The notes: a model not told the origin generated them from the letters alone. A stretch of DNA of 6,340 nt from Methylophilaceae bacterium UBA7525 (GCA_002479405.1 DLMX01000108.1:1-6340), one strand, 5' to 3'; counted from the stretch's first letter, positions 1 through 6,194 are shown. Numbers and translations: made by a program.

Positions 1-66
1 ATCCGTCATATGGATGCCAGCGCATACGATAGTGGCCCCTTTGGCGCTGGCATCCATATGACGGAT
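1..66. repeat. Perfect 23-bp inverted repeat at the left edge
   Basis: Bases 1-23 are the exact reverse complement of bases 44-66, with a 20-nt spacer (24-43). Each arm contains CATATG. The right arm lies in recognisable dehydrogenase coding sequence (it encodes A-G-I-H-M-T-D), while the left arm read in the same frame (I-R-H-M-D-A-S) does not resemble the family. The simplest reading is that the left arm is a fold-back copy of the right arm, either from a chimeric read or contig end or from a real inversion joint. The repeat begins exactly at base 1, so its true outer limit is unknown. Confidence 0.9.
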
Positions 67-288
67 ATTCCCGCCTTTCCCTATGCCTTGCTCTGGGGCG
101 AAAGAACGATTAAAAGCGTTGCCAATCTGACCCGGGAAGATGGAAGCGAATTCCTTTCGCTGGCGGCGGACATTCCGGTCAACACGCGCACCGTGGTTTA
201 CCCGCTCAGTCAGGCCAATCAAGCCATGAATGACTTGCGGGCTGGAAACATCAATGGTGCTGCAGTGCTGGTGCCGTCACTGGGATAG
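1..288 (+). CDS. Zinc-type alcohol dehydrogenase, C-terminal fragment (5' partial)
   Basis: This is the C-terminal end of a medium-chain zinc-dependent alcohol dehydrogenase, which oxidises alcohols or reduces aldehydes with NAD(P) in the cytoplasm. Family hallmarks are the stretch AGIHMTDIPAF (the end of the nucleotide-binding domain), then LLWGERTIKSVANLTREDG, and the terminal PLSQANQAMNDLRAGNINGA segment, where the catalytic domain closes the fold. The stop is TAG at 286-288. The catalytic zinc ligands and the Rossmann glycine motif would lie upstream and are absent. The frame stays open to base 1, but codons before about base 44 do not fit the family because they fall in the left arm and spacer of the inverted repeat. 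The ATG at base 10 is therefore not a genuine start. Substrate is not predictable. Family assignment is confident; the true 5' part is missing or replaced. Confidence 0.8.
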   Translation: MRHMDASAYDSGPFGAGIHMTDIPAFPYALLWGERTIKSVANLTREDGSEFLSLAADIPVNTRTVVYPLSQANQAMNDLRAGNINGAAVLVPSLG

Positions 289-308
289 GCCATGCAAGTC
301 TATCCCAG
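280..308. terminator. Inverted repeat between convergent genes, possible weak terminator
   Basis: The 9-bp arms CTGGGATAG (280-288) and CTATCCCAG (300-308) pair perfectly, with an 11-nt spacer. The stem can be extended inward by one wobble and one C-G pair. The left arm includes the TAG stop of the dehydrogenase, and the right arm ends 8 nt from the stop of the convergent gene (317-319). No T-run follows on either strand, so this is not a canonical intrinsic terminator. It may be a bidirectional pause or mRNA 3'-end stabilising hairpin. The structure is seen directly; the function is inferred from position. Confidence 0.45.
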
Positions 309-316
309 GCAGTCAG

Positions 317-727
317 TTATCGGTTGTTGAAGAAAGTGATGTTCATCACTTTATCGTTCACAAAGGTCAGTTCGGTCTGTTTGTAAGTGCGCTTGGCATC
401 ATAGCGAACAATGTCAGTGTAGTACCACATCTCGACATTGACCGGTTTGGAGGTATCACCTGCTTTACCGCCTAACTGTGTAATAGCGGCATTGGCGCCG
501 GAAGGCCTGACGCCCTGTTCTTTTTTCACAGGCTGACCCAGTTGATCGGTAATTGCCTTGCGTGATTTTCCACTGAATGCATTCAGAAACTCATCTTCCG
601 TATAAGTCTTTTTCGCCTTGGCTTGCGTTGTGGTTTTACTGGTTTCCTGTTCTGCGATAACCGGATTGATCGTGAAAACCGAGCCGATAACGGCAAGAGA
701 AATGCAGGTTTTTCTACTAAGTAGCAT
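317..727 (-). CDS. Secreted small protein with BamE/SmpA/OmlA-like fold
   Basis: The product is 136 residues. Residues 1-25 form a Sec signal peptide: basic start (R5, K6), hydrophobic core about 9-20, and likely cleavage after V-I-A at 23-25. The only cysteine in the signal (C8) precedes the hydrophobic core, so there is no lipobox and the protein is predicted to be soluble in the periplasm. A Thr/Lys-rich linker (30-41) follows. The mature part has the G-K-S-R-K-A-I-T-D-Q-L-G-Q-P pattern typical of the helix in SmpA/OmlA-like domains, then beta-strand-rich segments (WYYTDIVRY; ELTFVNDKVMNITFF). BamE itself is an outer-membrane lipoprotein of the BAM complex; this one differs in anchoring, so the same role should not be assumed. 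The start is supported by AGGAA 5 nt before the ATG. The gene lies 83 nt downstream of the hydrolase gene and probably has its own promoter. The gene is confident, the fold moderate, the function unknown. Confidence 0.75.
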   Translation of the reverse strand: MLLSRKTCISLAVIGSVFTINPVIAEQETSKTTTQAKAKKTYTEDEFLNAFSGKSRKAITDQLGQPVKKEQGVRPSGANAAITQLGGKAGDTSKPVNVEMWYYTDIVRYDAKRTYKQTELTFVNDKVMNITFFNNR

Positions 728-732
728 ATCTG

Positions 733-778
733 TTCCTAATTCTAGTCATGCGTTAAAAAGTAATGTCGGATTATCGCA
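733..778 (-). promoter_or_regulatory. Candidate extended -10 promoter and RBS for the BamE-like gene
   Basis: On the - strand, TGC-GATAAT (778-770) matches an extended -10 element, with five of six bases matching TATAAT. The hexamer 17 nt upstream (ATGCAA, 798-793) is a poor -35, which is tolerated with an extended -10. Transcription would start near 763, giving a leader of about 36 nt. AGGAA (737-733) is a good ribosome binding site, 5 nt from the ATG at 727. The promoter is inference from motif match; the RBS is clear. Confidence 0.4.
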
Positions 779-810
779 CTTTTGTCAGATGCTTGCATTG
801 TGCAGCAGTT

Positions 811-1575
811 TCATCGAGTGTCGATTCTCAGGCCGTCATAAGCCAAACGTACATTAGGCGGCAGTCGTTGACTGACTGCGGTAAATTCAATTTCATGCGT
901 CATGTGGATCAGGTAAGTCTGATCTGCCTTGATACGACCGGCATACTCCAGACTTTGTTCCAGATTAATGTGGGTAGGATGCGATTTAAACCGCAGACAA
1001 TCCAGCATCAGTAGTTCCAGACCATCAAGCAAAGCCAGCGAACTCTCTGGAATGGCTGAGACGTCGGTGATATAGCCGATATTTCCGATGCGGTAACCAA
1101 GGATATCGCTGTTGCCATGTTTGACCGGAATCGGCGTGACTTTGACACCAAAAAGCTCCATCGGCTCACTCAGCTTCCTGGCAGCCAGCACGGGCAGATC
1201 CCAGTAGTCGCCGGGCTCTCTCAGTACGTAGGAGAATTTGTCCGAGATATGTTGCATGGTTGCCTGATTACCATAAAGTGGGATCTGTTCGCGCTGTAAC
1301 TGGCAGAACGAGCGCAAGTCATCAATGCCATGCAGATGGTCGGCGTGTGTATGCGTATAAAGTACAGCATCGACCCTGCTCAGACCTTCGCGCAAAACCT
1401 GTTGTCTCAGGTCCGGACCGGTGTCGATCAGAATGATTTCTCCGGCGGGCAAGACCACCGCAGCTGAGCACCGGGTTCTTTTGTTACGGTAGTCGGTGGA
1501 AATGCAGGTCTCGCAGCGGCAGCCTATGACGGGCGTGCCGGCGCTTGATCCGGCACCAAGCATGATCAGTTGCAT
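811..1575 (-). CDS. PhnP-like metallo-beta-lactamase-fold hydrolase
   Basis: This 254-residue cytoplasmic enzyme has the metallo-beta-lactamase fold. The two-metal signature T-H-T-H-A-D-H is at 74-80 (H75, H77, D79, H80). Further ligands are H153, D171 and H224 (in L-I-H-M-T-H-E). G-C-R-C-E-T-C near the N terminus supplies C19, C21 and C24, which with H227 match the structural zinc site described for E. coli PhnP (C-x-C-x2-C plus a His three residues after the last catalytic His). H202 (T-H-I-N-L-E) is placed like PhnP's proposed acid residue. PhnP cleaves cyclic ribose phosphodiesters in phosphonate breakdown, but there are no phn genes here, so the substrate is unknown; a cyclic nucleotide or RNA phosphodiester is plausible. 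The start overlaps tatD by 10 nt, suggesting translational coupling. M5 (ATG at 1563) is an alternative start, and neither has a clear Shine-Dalgarno site. It is the last gene of the cluster. Confidence 0.85.
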   Translation of the reverse strand: MQLIMLGAGSSAGTPVIGCRCETCISTDYRNKRTRCSAAVVLPAGEIILIDTGPDLRQQVLREGLSRVDAVLYTHTHADHLHGIDDLRSFCQLQREQIPLYGNQATMQHISDKFSYVLREPGDYWDLPVLAARKLSEPMELFGVKVTPIPVKHGNSDILGYRIGNIGYITDVSAIPESSLALLDGLELLMLDCLRFKSHPTHINLEQSLEYAGRIKADQTYLIHMTHEIEFTAVSQRLPPNVRLAYDGLRIDTR

Positions 1576-2342
1576 CGTTTCGCGTGCTTGAACAGGCGGA
1601 AAAAGTTCTCGGTCGTCGCAGTCGCCAGTGCTTCATGGCTGATGCCTCGCAGATCGGCGACCTCTGCTGCCACGTATTTAACATAGGCGGGCTGGTTGGT
1701 TTTTCCGCGAAAAGGTACGGGCGCCAGATACGGGGAATCGGTTTCTACCAGGATGCGGTCAAGCGGGATCTGCTTCGCTACTTCCTTCAAGGCCGTGGCA
1801 TTCTTGAAGGTTACGATACCGGAAAAGGAGATGTAAAAACCCATTGCAATGGCCTGCAATGCCACATCCAGACTCTCGGTAAAGCAATGCATGACACCGC
1901 CTGCCTGGCTGGCATTTTCTTCCCGCATGATACGCAAGGTATCCTCAGCAGCAGCCCTGGTATGAATGATCAGCGGCTTGCCGGCCGTTATCGCGGCACG
2001 GATATGCGTGCGAAAACGCTCTCGTTGCCACTCAAGGTCTCCGGTCAGGCGGAAATAATCCAGGCCGGTTTCCCCGATGCCGATCACCTTCGGGTTCCCG
2101 GCAAGTTCCACCAATTGCTCTACGCTCAATGGCGGTTCATCTTCATAGTCCGGATGAACGCCAACTGTCGCATAAAAATTGTCATAGGCATCCGCAACAG
2201 CCAGCACTTGCGGGTATTCGCGCAGATTTACCGAGATGCACAAGGCATGGCCCACATCATGCGAAGCCATGGCTTCTCGTATGTCAGGCAGGTTTTTGGC
2301 AAGCTCTGGAAAATTGAGGTGGCAGTGCGAATCTACAAGCAT
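1566..2342 (-). CDS. tatD: TatD-family metal-dependent deoxyribonuclease (YcfH type)
   Basis: This 258-residue amidohydrolase-fold nuclease hydrolyses DNA using a divalent metal pair in the cytoplasm; family members act in 3'-5' DNA processing and repair. It opens with D-S-H-C-H-L (metal ligands H6, H8), followed by G-V-H-P at 61-64, the E91 ligand in G-I-G-E-T-G-L-D-Y, H127 in I-I-H-T-R, H152 in M-H-C-F, and D202 in V-E-T-D-S-P-Y-L. All expected ligands are present and the length is typical. It starts 21 nt after the pilZ stop; the upstream sequence has no strong Shine-Dalgarno motif, but the N terminus matches the family exactly. Its place downstream of holB parallels E. coli ycfH, so the YcfH subgroup fits better than E. 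coli TatD itself. The 3' end overlaps the next gene by 10 nt. Confidence 0.93.
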   Translation of the reverse strand: MLVDSHCHLNFPELAKNLPDIREAMASHDVGHALCISVNLREYPQVLAVADAYDNFYATVGVHPDYEDEPPLSVEQLVELAGNPKVIGIGETGLDYFRLTGDLEWQRERFRTHIRAAITAGKPLIIHTRAAAEDTLRIMREENASQAGGVMHCFTESLDVALQAIAMGFYISFSGIVTFKNATALKEVAKQIPLDRILVETDSPYLAPVPFRGKTNQPAYVKYVAAEVADLRGISHEALATATTENFFRLFKHAKRCN

Positions 2343-2363
2343 GGAACTACTTTGAAAGGTTGA

Positions 2364-2744
2364 TTACATCGTATGAGTGGGTTTGCCGGACTTAAGCGCT
2401 CCGCCAAGTAAAGCTTCAATCTTGTTCTTGGCTTCCAGGCCGCCATCCTTTTCACTCAGCTGCACACCTATGCCTTGCGGACGATTGCCCTGAGTGACCG
2501 GTGTGAGCCAGATGACATGGCCGACGACCTTCAGTTTTGTCGGGTCATCCAGCAAACTCAGCAACATAAAAACTTCATCGCCGATCTTGAAGCTCTTGTT
2601 GGTTGGAATAAAAAGTCCGCCCCCCTTCACGAAAGGCATGTAGGAAGCATAAAGCGCTGCCTTTTCCTTGATGGCGAGCGAAAGCACACCAGGCTTGGGA
2701 GCGGAATTTGCGGCTGACGACTGTTCAGGTGGCAATGCGGACAT
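2364..2744 (-). CDS. pilZ: Type IV pilus assembly protein PilZ
   Basis: The product is a 126-residue, single PilZ domain protein required for type IV pilus biogenesis, acting in the cytoplasm with the PilB/FimX machinery in the species where it was studied. The central segment Y-M-P-F-V-K-G-G-G-L-F-I-P-T-N (35-49), followed by G-D-E-V-F-M-L-L, and the C terminus A-L-K-S-x-x-P-T-H-T-M are characteristic of the Pseudomonas/Xanthomonas PilZ orthologue. The c-di-GMP-binding signature is missing: there is no R-x-x-x-R before the barrel, and the D/N-x-S-x-x-G motif is replaced by K-G-G-G-L-F. It is therefore expected not to bind c-di-GMP. A Ser/Ala/Pro-rich extension (about residues 5-17) precedes the core. 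The gene lies 9 nt after the holB stop, without a clear Shine-Dalgarno, so it is probably translated by coupling. The location between holB and tatD is also found in pseudomonads. Confidence 0.93.
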   Translation of the reverse strand: MSALPPEQSSAANSAPKPGVLSLAIKEKAALYASYMPFVKGGGLFIPTNKSFKIGDEVFMLLSLLDDPTKLKVVGHVIWLTPVTQGNRPQGIGVQLSEKDGGLEAKNKIEALLGGALKSGKPTHTM

Positions 2745-2753
2745 GGTATTCGA

Positions 2754-3758
2754 TCAATTTTTATTCATGAACAATTGCGTGTAATTGAGAAAAATTGCCT
2801 CAAGCTGCAATTCGTTATTCAACGGGTGTTGGGCACTTTTCTTTGCCTCATTCAGCTTGCGCTGAAACTCCAGCAACAGGCCTAAGTCTACGCCTTTGGC
2901 CAAGGCTTGCAAAGCATTGGCCTGCTGATTGTGATAACGCACTTTGCCGGTCAACTGGCATGACAAGAGGTCAAAAGCCCATTTCTGCAAACTGTCGATT
3001 GCCTGTTCCATGCCTTGTGTTACCGACGCGGATGCAGCAATGAAGGGATCCAGTTTCCGTCCTTGCAGGAATAACTCGGTGTTGAAGCTGCTGCCACTCT
3101 GCTCGAGTGTTCTCATAACGCTCAATGGTGCGCCTCCGGCATAGTCCAGGCGGGCTGTGGCGTCAGTCAAACCTTGATGCTGTAACCAGGCCAGCGCAAC
3201 AGCTTTTTCCGGCATGGGCATATCGATCTTGTGACAGCGACTGATGATGGTGGGCAGCAAGCGTTTGAGTTGATGGCTGACCAGAATGAAAACTACCCCG
3301 TCAGGCGGTTCTTCCAGCATTTTCAACAGCGCATTGGCTGAAGCTGCGTTCAGTGCTTCAGCAGGATGTATCAGCACAATTCTCAGGCCACTGCTCTGAT
3401 GACTAGACAATGAAAGGAATTCCGCCAGCTCACGCACCTGTGTGACACTGATCTGCCGGCTCTTCTTCGTTGTTTTCTTTGAGCTTGAAGTCTCTGACTC
3501 GGTATCTGTATCCTGTTCTGGTATCAGCAACCTGAAATCAGGATGGTTGCTCTGAGCATACCAGTTGCAACTGGCGCAGGTGCCACAGGGTTCGCCATCT
3601 GCTCGTGGAGAAAGACATAGCAGCGACTGGGCAAGACTTTGGGCAAAATCAAACTTGCCTATGCCACTATTGCCATGCAGCAGCAGCGCATGAGGTAAGC
3701 GGGCGCGCTGGCTTGATATTCGAGCTAGGATTGCGGATTGCCATGGATATACGGGCAT
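2754..3758 (-). CDS. holB: DNA polymerase III subunit delta'
   Basis: The 334-residue delta' subunit is the stator of the clamp loader that places the beta clamp on primed DNA. The N-terminal AAA+ domain carries a P-loop-like G-N-S-G-I-G-K-F (29-36). A zinc module (C48, C58, C61, C64) follows. A hydrophilic linker (82-103) is first acidic, then Ser/Lys-rich. Next come the conserved N-A-L-L-K-M-L-E-E-P-P segment (142-152) and the S-R-C motif (173-175), which in the clamp loader supplies the arginine finger to a neighbouring ATPase. The Walker B position reads I-V-L-I-H-P-A-E, without the normal D-E pair, so ATP hydrolysis is unlikely, as expected for delta'. A helical collar domain makes up the C terminus. 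It starts 4 nt after the tmk stop with only a weak RBS, so it is probably coupled. Assignment is firm. Confidence 0.94.
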   Translation of the reverse strand: MPVYPWQSAILARISSQRARLPHALLLHGNSGIGKFDFAQSLAQSLLCLSPRADGEPCGTCASCNWYAQSNHPDFRLLIPEQDTDTESETSSSKKTTKKSRQISVTQVRELAEFLSLSSHQSSGLRIVLIHPAEALNAASANALLKMLEEPPDGVVFILVSHQLKRLLPTIISRCHKIDMPMPEKAVALAWLQHQGLTDATARLDYAGGAPLSVMRTLEQSGSSFNTELFLQGRKLDPFIAASASVTQGMEQAIDSLQKWAFDLLSCQLTGKVRYHNQQANALQALAKGVDLGLLLEFQRKLNEAKKSAQHPLNNELQLEAIFLNYTQLFMNKN

Positions 3759-3762
3759 GGCG

Positions 3763-4368
3763 CTATATGCCCGAGATGATCTGCATCAGGGCATGTTCAA
3801 CCGTTTTGATCGGCTGATTCCCGTTGATCACGCGAAAACGTTCTGGTGACGCCTCTGCACGCTGCAAATAGGCACTCCTGATGCGGCTAAAAAACGCGGC
3901 ATCCTGCTGTTCAAACTTGTCCGGGCTGCGCGCGCCAGCCAGGCGGGCTACACTCACTTCCACCGGCACATCAAACAGTATGGTCAAGTCAGGTTGCAAG
4001 TCTGCGTGTACCCAGGCTTCAAGCTGCTCGATTTTTATGGCCGGTACGCCCCGGCCACCGGATTGATAGGCAAAACTTGCATCGGAGAAGCGGTCCGAGA
4101 CGACATATGATCCATTTGCCAGCGCCGGCTCGATCACTTGTGCAATATGTTCCCGCCGCGCGGCGAACATGAGCAGGGCTTCTGTCTCCGCGTGCATGGG
4201 CTGATGCAGCAGCAGATCTCGCAAACGCTCGCCCAGAATTGTGCCTCCCGGCTCACGCGTGCTGACGACTTGCACGCCTTTCGCCTGCAATGCAGCGATG
4301 ATCGTGGGGATATGCGTACTTTTGCCTGCCCCGTCCATGCCTTCCAACGTGATGAATTTACCGCGCAC
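3763..4368 (-). CDS. tmk: Thymidylate kinase
   Basis: The 201-residue thymidylate kinase phosphorylates dTMP to dTDP with ATP in the cytoplasm, the step common to de novo and salvage dTTP synthesis. The P-loop G-M-D-G-A-G-K-S-T is at 10-18, T-R-E-P-G-G at 37-42 (dTMP contacts), and the D-R-F motif at 92-94, followed by S-F-A-Y-Q. The LID region around 145-156 (G-A-R-S-P-D-K-F-E-Q) carries R147. A LID arginine with no basic residue inside the P-loop is the pattern of the E. coli-like type II enzymes. The start is GTG, supported by GAGGT 4 nt upstream and by the standard N terminus (F-I-T-L-E-G). The first 11 nt overlap the end of mltG. Length is typical, with no defects. Confidence 0.96.
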   Translation of the reverse strand: MRGKFITLEGMDGAGKSTHIPTIIAALQAKGVQVVSTREPGGTILGERLRDLLLHQPMHAETEALLMFAARREHIAQVIEPALANGSYVVSDRFSDASFAYQSGGRGVPAIKIEQLEAWVHADLQPDLTILFDVPVEVSVARLAGARSPDKFEQQDAAFFSRIRSAYLQRAEASPERFRVINGNQPIKTVEHALMQIISGI

Positions 4369-5365
4369 CCTGACCTCTTCTCAACTGATATTTGACGACT
4401 GCCCGATTATGTTCTGCCAGCGAATTTGAGAATACGTGGCTACCGTCGCCCTTGCCGACAAAGTATAGCGCACGGGTCTTGGCCGGATGCAATGCAGCCT
4501 CAATCGAAGCCAACCCCGGCATGGCGATTGGTGTCGGCGGCAGACCGCTTCTGGTGTATGTATTGTATGGCGTATCGGCCTGCAAATCCTTTTTGCGGAT
4601 ATTGCCGTCGAAACGCTCGCCCATACCGTAAATGACCGTCGGATCGGTCTGCAATCGCATGCCGATACGCATGCGGTTAACAAATACGCCGGCGATGGTC
4701 TTGCGCTCATCAGCCCGGCCTGTTTCCTTTTCAACGATAGAAGCCATGATCAGGGCTTCGTACGGTGTCTTGTAGGGCAAGCCTGTTTCCCTTTGTGCCC
4801 AGGCCTCGTTCAGTCTGGTTTGCATGGCGTGATATGCCCGCTTGAGAATTTCCAGATCACTCATGCCTTTGCTGAAATAATAGGTGTCCGGGAAAAACAG
4901 TCCCTCGGGATGAGTTTCAGTGGCACCGATGCTTTCGAGAATCTGCTGATCCGTATAAGAAATGGAAAGATGCCGGATCGCGTCGTTTTGCATCATGGAA
5001 TGACGCATCTGGCTGAATGTCCAGCCCTCGATAAAGGTGATACCGGCCTGAGTAGTTTTTCCGGCAGTGATTGTGATGAACAGGTCATAAGGCGTAGTGC
5101 CGTTCTCAATCAGATAGTTGCCGGCCTTTACCTCGCCTGCCATGCCCATCATTCTGACCATCAAGGTGAAACTGGATGGCTGGGATAACACGCCCTGCTT
5201 TGCCAGTTGCTCCGAAACGCTGCGCAAACTGCTCCCCGCCCGGATGTCCACCTCCACCACTTCATTCTGCAGGCTAACTGGCGTGGTAGCGAAATAGAAC
5301 ATCCAGCCTGTGAATATCAACACAACCAGAACAACCAGAAACACCAACCTGTTGATTAAACGCAT
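4358..5365 (-). CDS. mltG: Endolytic murein transglycosylase MltG
   Basis: This 335-residue inner-membrane protein cleaves nascent glycan strands and is thought to release or terminate new peptidoglycan chains. It has a short cytoplasmic N terminus (M-R-L-I-N-R), one transmembrane helix at about 7-27, a LysM-like region at about 36-105, and a YceG catalytic domain from about 108 to the end. The catalytic glutamate is E212 in A-S-I-V-E-K-E-T, equivalent to E218 of the E. coli enzyme. Supporting motifs are L-Q-T-D-P-T-V-I-Y-G, P-Y-N-T-Y and G-L-P-P-T-P-I. Its start lies 1 nt after the pabC stop, with a good AGGAG site 4 nt upstream inside the end of pabC. The 3' end overlaps tmk. The transmembrane helix contains an in-frame 9-bp tandem duplication. 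Assignment is firm. Confidence 0.95.
   Translation of the reverse strand: MRLINRLVFLVVLVVLIFTGWMFYFATTPVSLQNEVVEVDIRAGSSLRSVSEQLAKQGVLSQPSSFTLMVRMMGMAGEVKAGNYLIENGTTPYDLFITITAGKTTQAGITFIEGWTFSQMRHSMMQNDAIRHLSISYTDQQILESIGATETHPEGLFFPDTYYFSKGMSDLEILKRAYHAMQTRLNEAWAQRETGLPYKTPYEALIMASIVEKETGRADERKTIAGVFVNRMRIGMRLQTDPTVIYGMGERFDGNIRKKDLQADTPYNTYTRSGLPPTPIAMPGLASIEAALHPAKTRALYFVGKGDGSHVFSNSLAEHNRAVVKYQLRRGQGAR
4373..4377 (-). promoter_or_regulatory. Ribosome binding site deciding the GTG start of tmk
   Basis: GAGGT on the - strand lies 4 nt before the GTG at 4368-4366, inside the end of mltG. It supports the non-ATG start of tmk and coupled translation across the 11-nt overlap. Confidence 0.7.
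5322..5339 (-). repeat. 9-bp tandem duplication in the MltG membrane helix
   Basis: ACAACCAGA occurs twice in direct succession (+ strand 5322-5330 and 5331-5339). On the coding strand it spans about residues 9-16 and gives the repeated Leu-Val-Val pattern of the transmembrane helix. A change in copy number would stay in frame and alter helix length by three residues. Confidence 0.75.
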
Positions 5366-5366
5366 G

Positions 5367-6194
5367 CTACTCCTGTAATAGTTTTCTTAATTGTGCAGCC
5401 AGTGCCTGTTGTGGCCATTGTTTCTGGCCGACTTCCAGGACCTGCCAGACACCAAAGATGCTGTTGCAAATCAGTACCTCATCGGCATCCATCAGCTTGT
5501 TGAAGGGAATATCAGATACCTCGACGCCATATCCCAGATCCGGAGCAATCTCCAGCACCCGTTGCCGGGTGACCCCTGCAACACCACAACGTGTCAGGTC
5601 GGGTGTACGCAATGTTCGACCATAACGGCCGAACAGATTGCTCATGGTGCATTCGATCACATTGTCCTCGGCATCCAGCAGCAGGCCATCGGCAATCGCG
5701 CTGTCCGACCATTCGGCGCGCGCCATGACATTTTCCAGGCGATTCAGATGCTTGATGCCGGCAAGTGCTGGCTGAAATCCAAGCCGCAATCGACACTGAT
5801 GCAGACGCACGCCATGTTCGAAGTGTTGCAGGGGTAGCTCGGGAAATGCGGACTTGACGACGACTCTGGTGGGTTGTGCCAGTGGCGGCATGGAATACCC
5901 TCTGTTGCCCTCGCCACGAGTCACGATGATTTTGGCGACGGCCATTCCCCGGCAATCTGCAAACAGCTGATCAAGATCATGCTGCAAAACTGAAGCGCTG
6001 GGACAAACGATGCCCAGCACATTGCAGTCATGCAGCAATCTGGCGTAATGCCATGCCCAATGCTGAGGACGACCATTGTTGACTACCAGCGTACGGAAAA
6101 CGCCGTCACCATAGGCGTAACCACGATCCAGCGGAGATAAACAGCCATCCTTGTCGCCATTGATCAGGTATTCCGGTTTTGCGTTTATCGTCAT
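5367..6194 (-). CDS. pabC: Aminodeoxychorismate lyase (PLP fold-type IV)
   Basis: The 275-residue enzyme converts 4-amino-4-deoxychorismate to p-aminobenzoate and pyruvate, the last step of PABA synthesis for folate. It belongs to the branched-chain aminotransferase-like fold-type IV PLP enzymes. Near the N terminus is L-I-N-G followed by D-R-G-Y-A-Y-G-D-G-V-F-R-T (23-35). The PLP-binding lysine is K148 in I-K-H-L-N-R. E181 in I-E-C-T-M-S-N-L-F is the residue expected to contact the pyridine nitrogen. The start at 6194 (ATG) gives the usual length and is preceded by a weak CAGG site. The frame continues to a TTG at 6293, but the extra 33 residues have no family counterpart and no RBS. A D-amino-acid or branched-chain aminotransferase is the alternative, made unlikely by the pabC-mltG-tmk-holB context. 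It is the first gene of the operon, behind a terminator. Confidence 0.92.
   Translation of the reverse strand: MTINAKPEYLINGDKDGCLSPLDRGYAYGDGVFRTLVVNNGRPQHWAWHYARLLHDCNVLGIVCPSASVLQHDLDQLFADCRGMAVAKIIVTRGEGNRGYSMPPLAQPTRVVVKSAFPELPLQHFEHGVRLHQCRLRLGFQPALAGIKHLNRLENVMARAEWSDSAIADGLLLDAEDNVIECTMSNLFGRYGRTLRTPDLTRCGVAGVTRQRVLEIAPDLGYGVEVSDIPFNKLMDADEVLICNSIFGVWQVLEVGQKQWPQQALAAQLRKLLQE
5370..5374 (-). promoter_or_regulatory. Ribosome binding site of mltG inside pabC
   Basis: AGGAG on the - strand ends 4 nt before the mltG ATG and lies within the last codons of pabC. It is the strongest Shine-Dalgarno match in the cluster and fixes the start of mltG. Confidence 0.75.

Noticed and set aside
728..810. 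Possible terminator after the PhnP-like gene (imperfect TGCTGCA/TGCAAGCA repeat)
   Set aside because: The stem needs a bulge and has no T-run, so it does not support a terminator call. Read-through into the next gene is possible.
1584..2363. A 259-codon open frame on the + strand antisense to nearly all of tatD
   Set aside because: tatD on the opposite strand has every catalytic residue, and the antisense product shows no recognisable domain and no RBS. It is a codon-bias shadow.
3759..3762. A break between tmk and holB that might mark an operon boundary
   Set aside because: The gap is only 4 nt, with no promoter or terminator, so the genes are almost certainly co-transcribed.
4487..5188. 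A 233-codon open frame on the + strand antisense to mltG
   Set aside because: It lies wholly inside mltG, a firm assignment. The translation has no recognisable family features.
5512..5955. A 147-codon frame on the - strand inside pabC
   Set aside because: It is an out-of-frame shadow of pabC, rich in Arg/Ala/Cys, with no domain. Likewise the - strand frame at 4381-4734 inside mltG.
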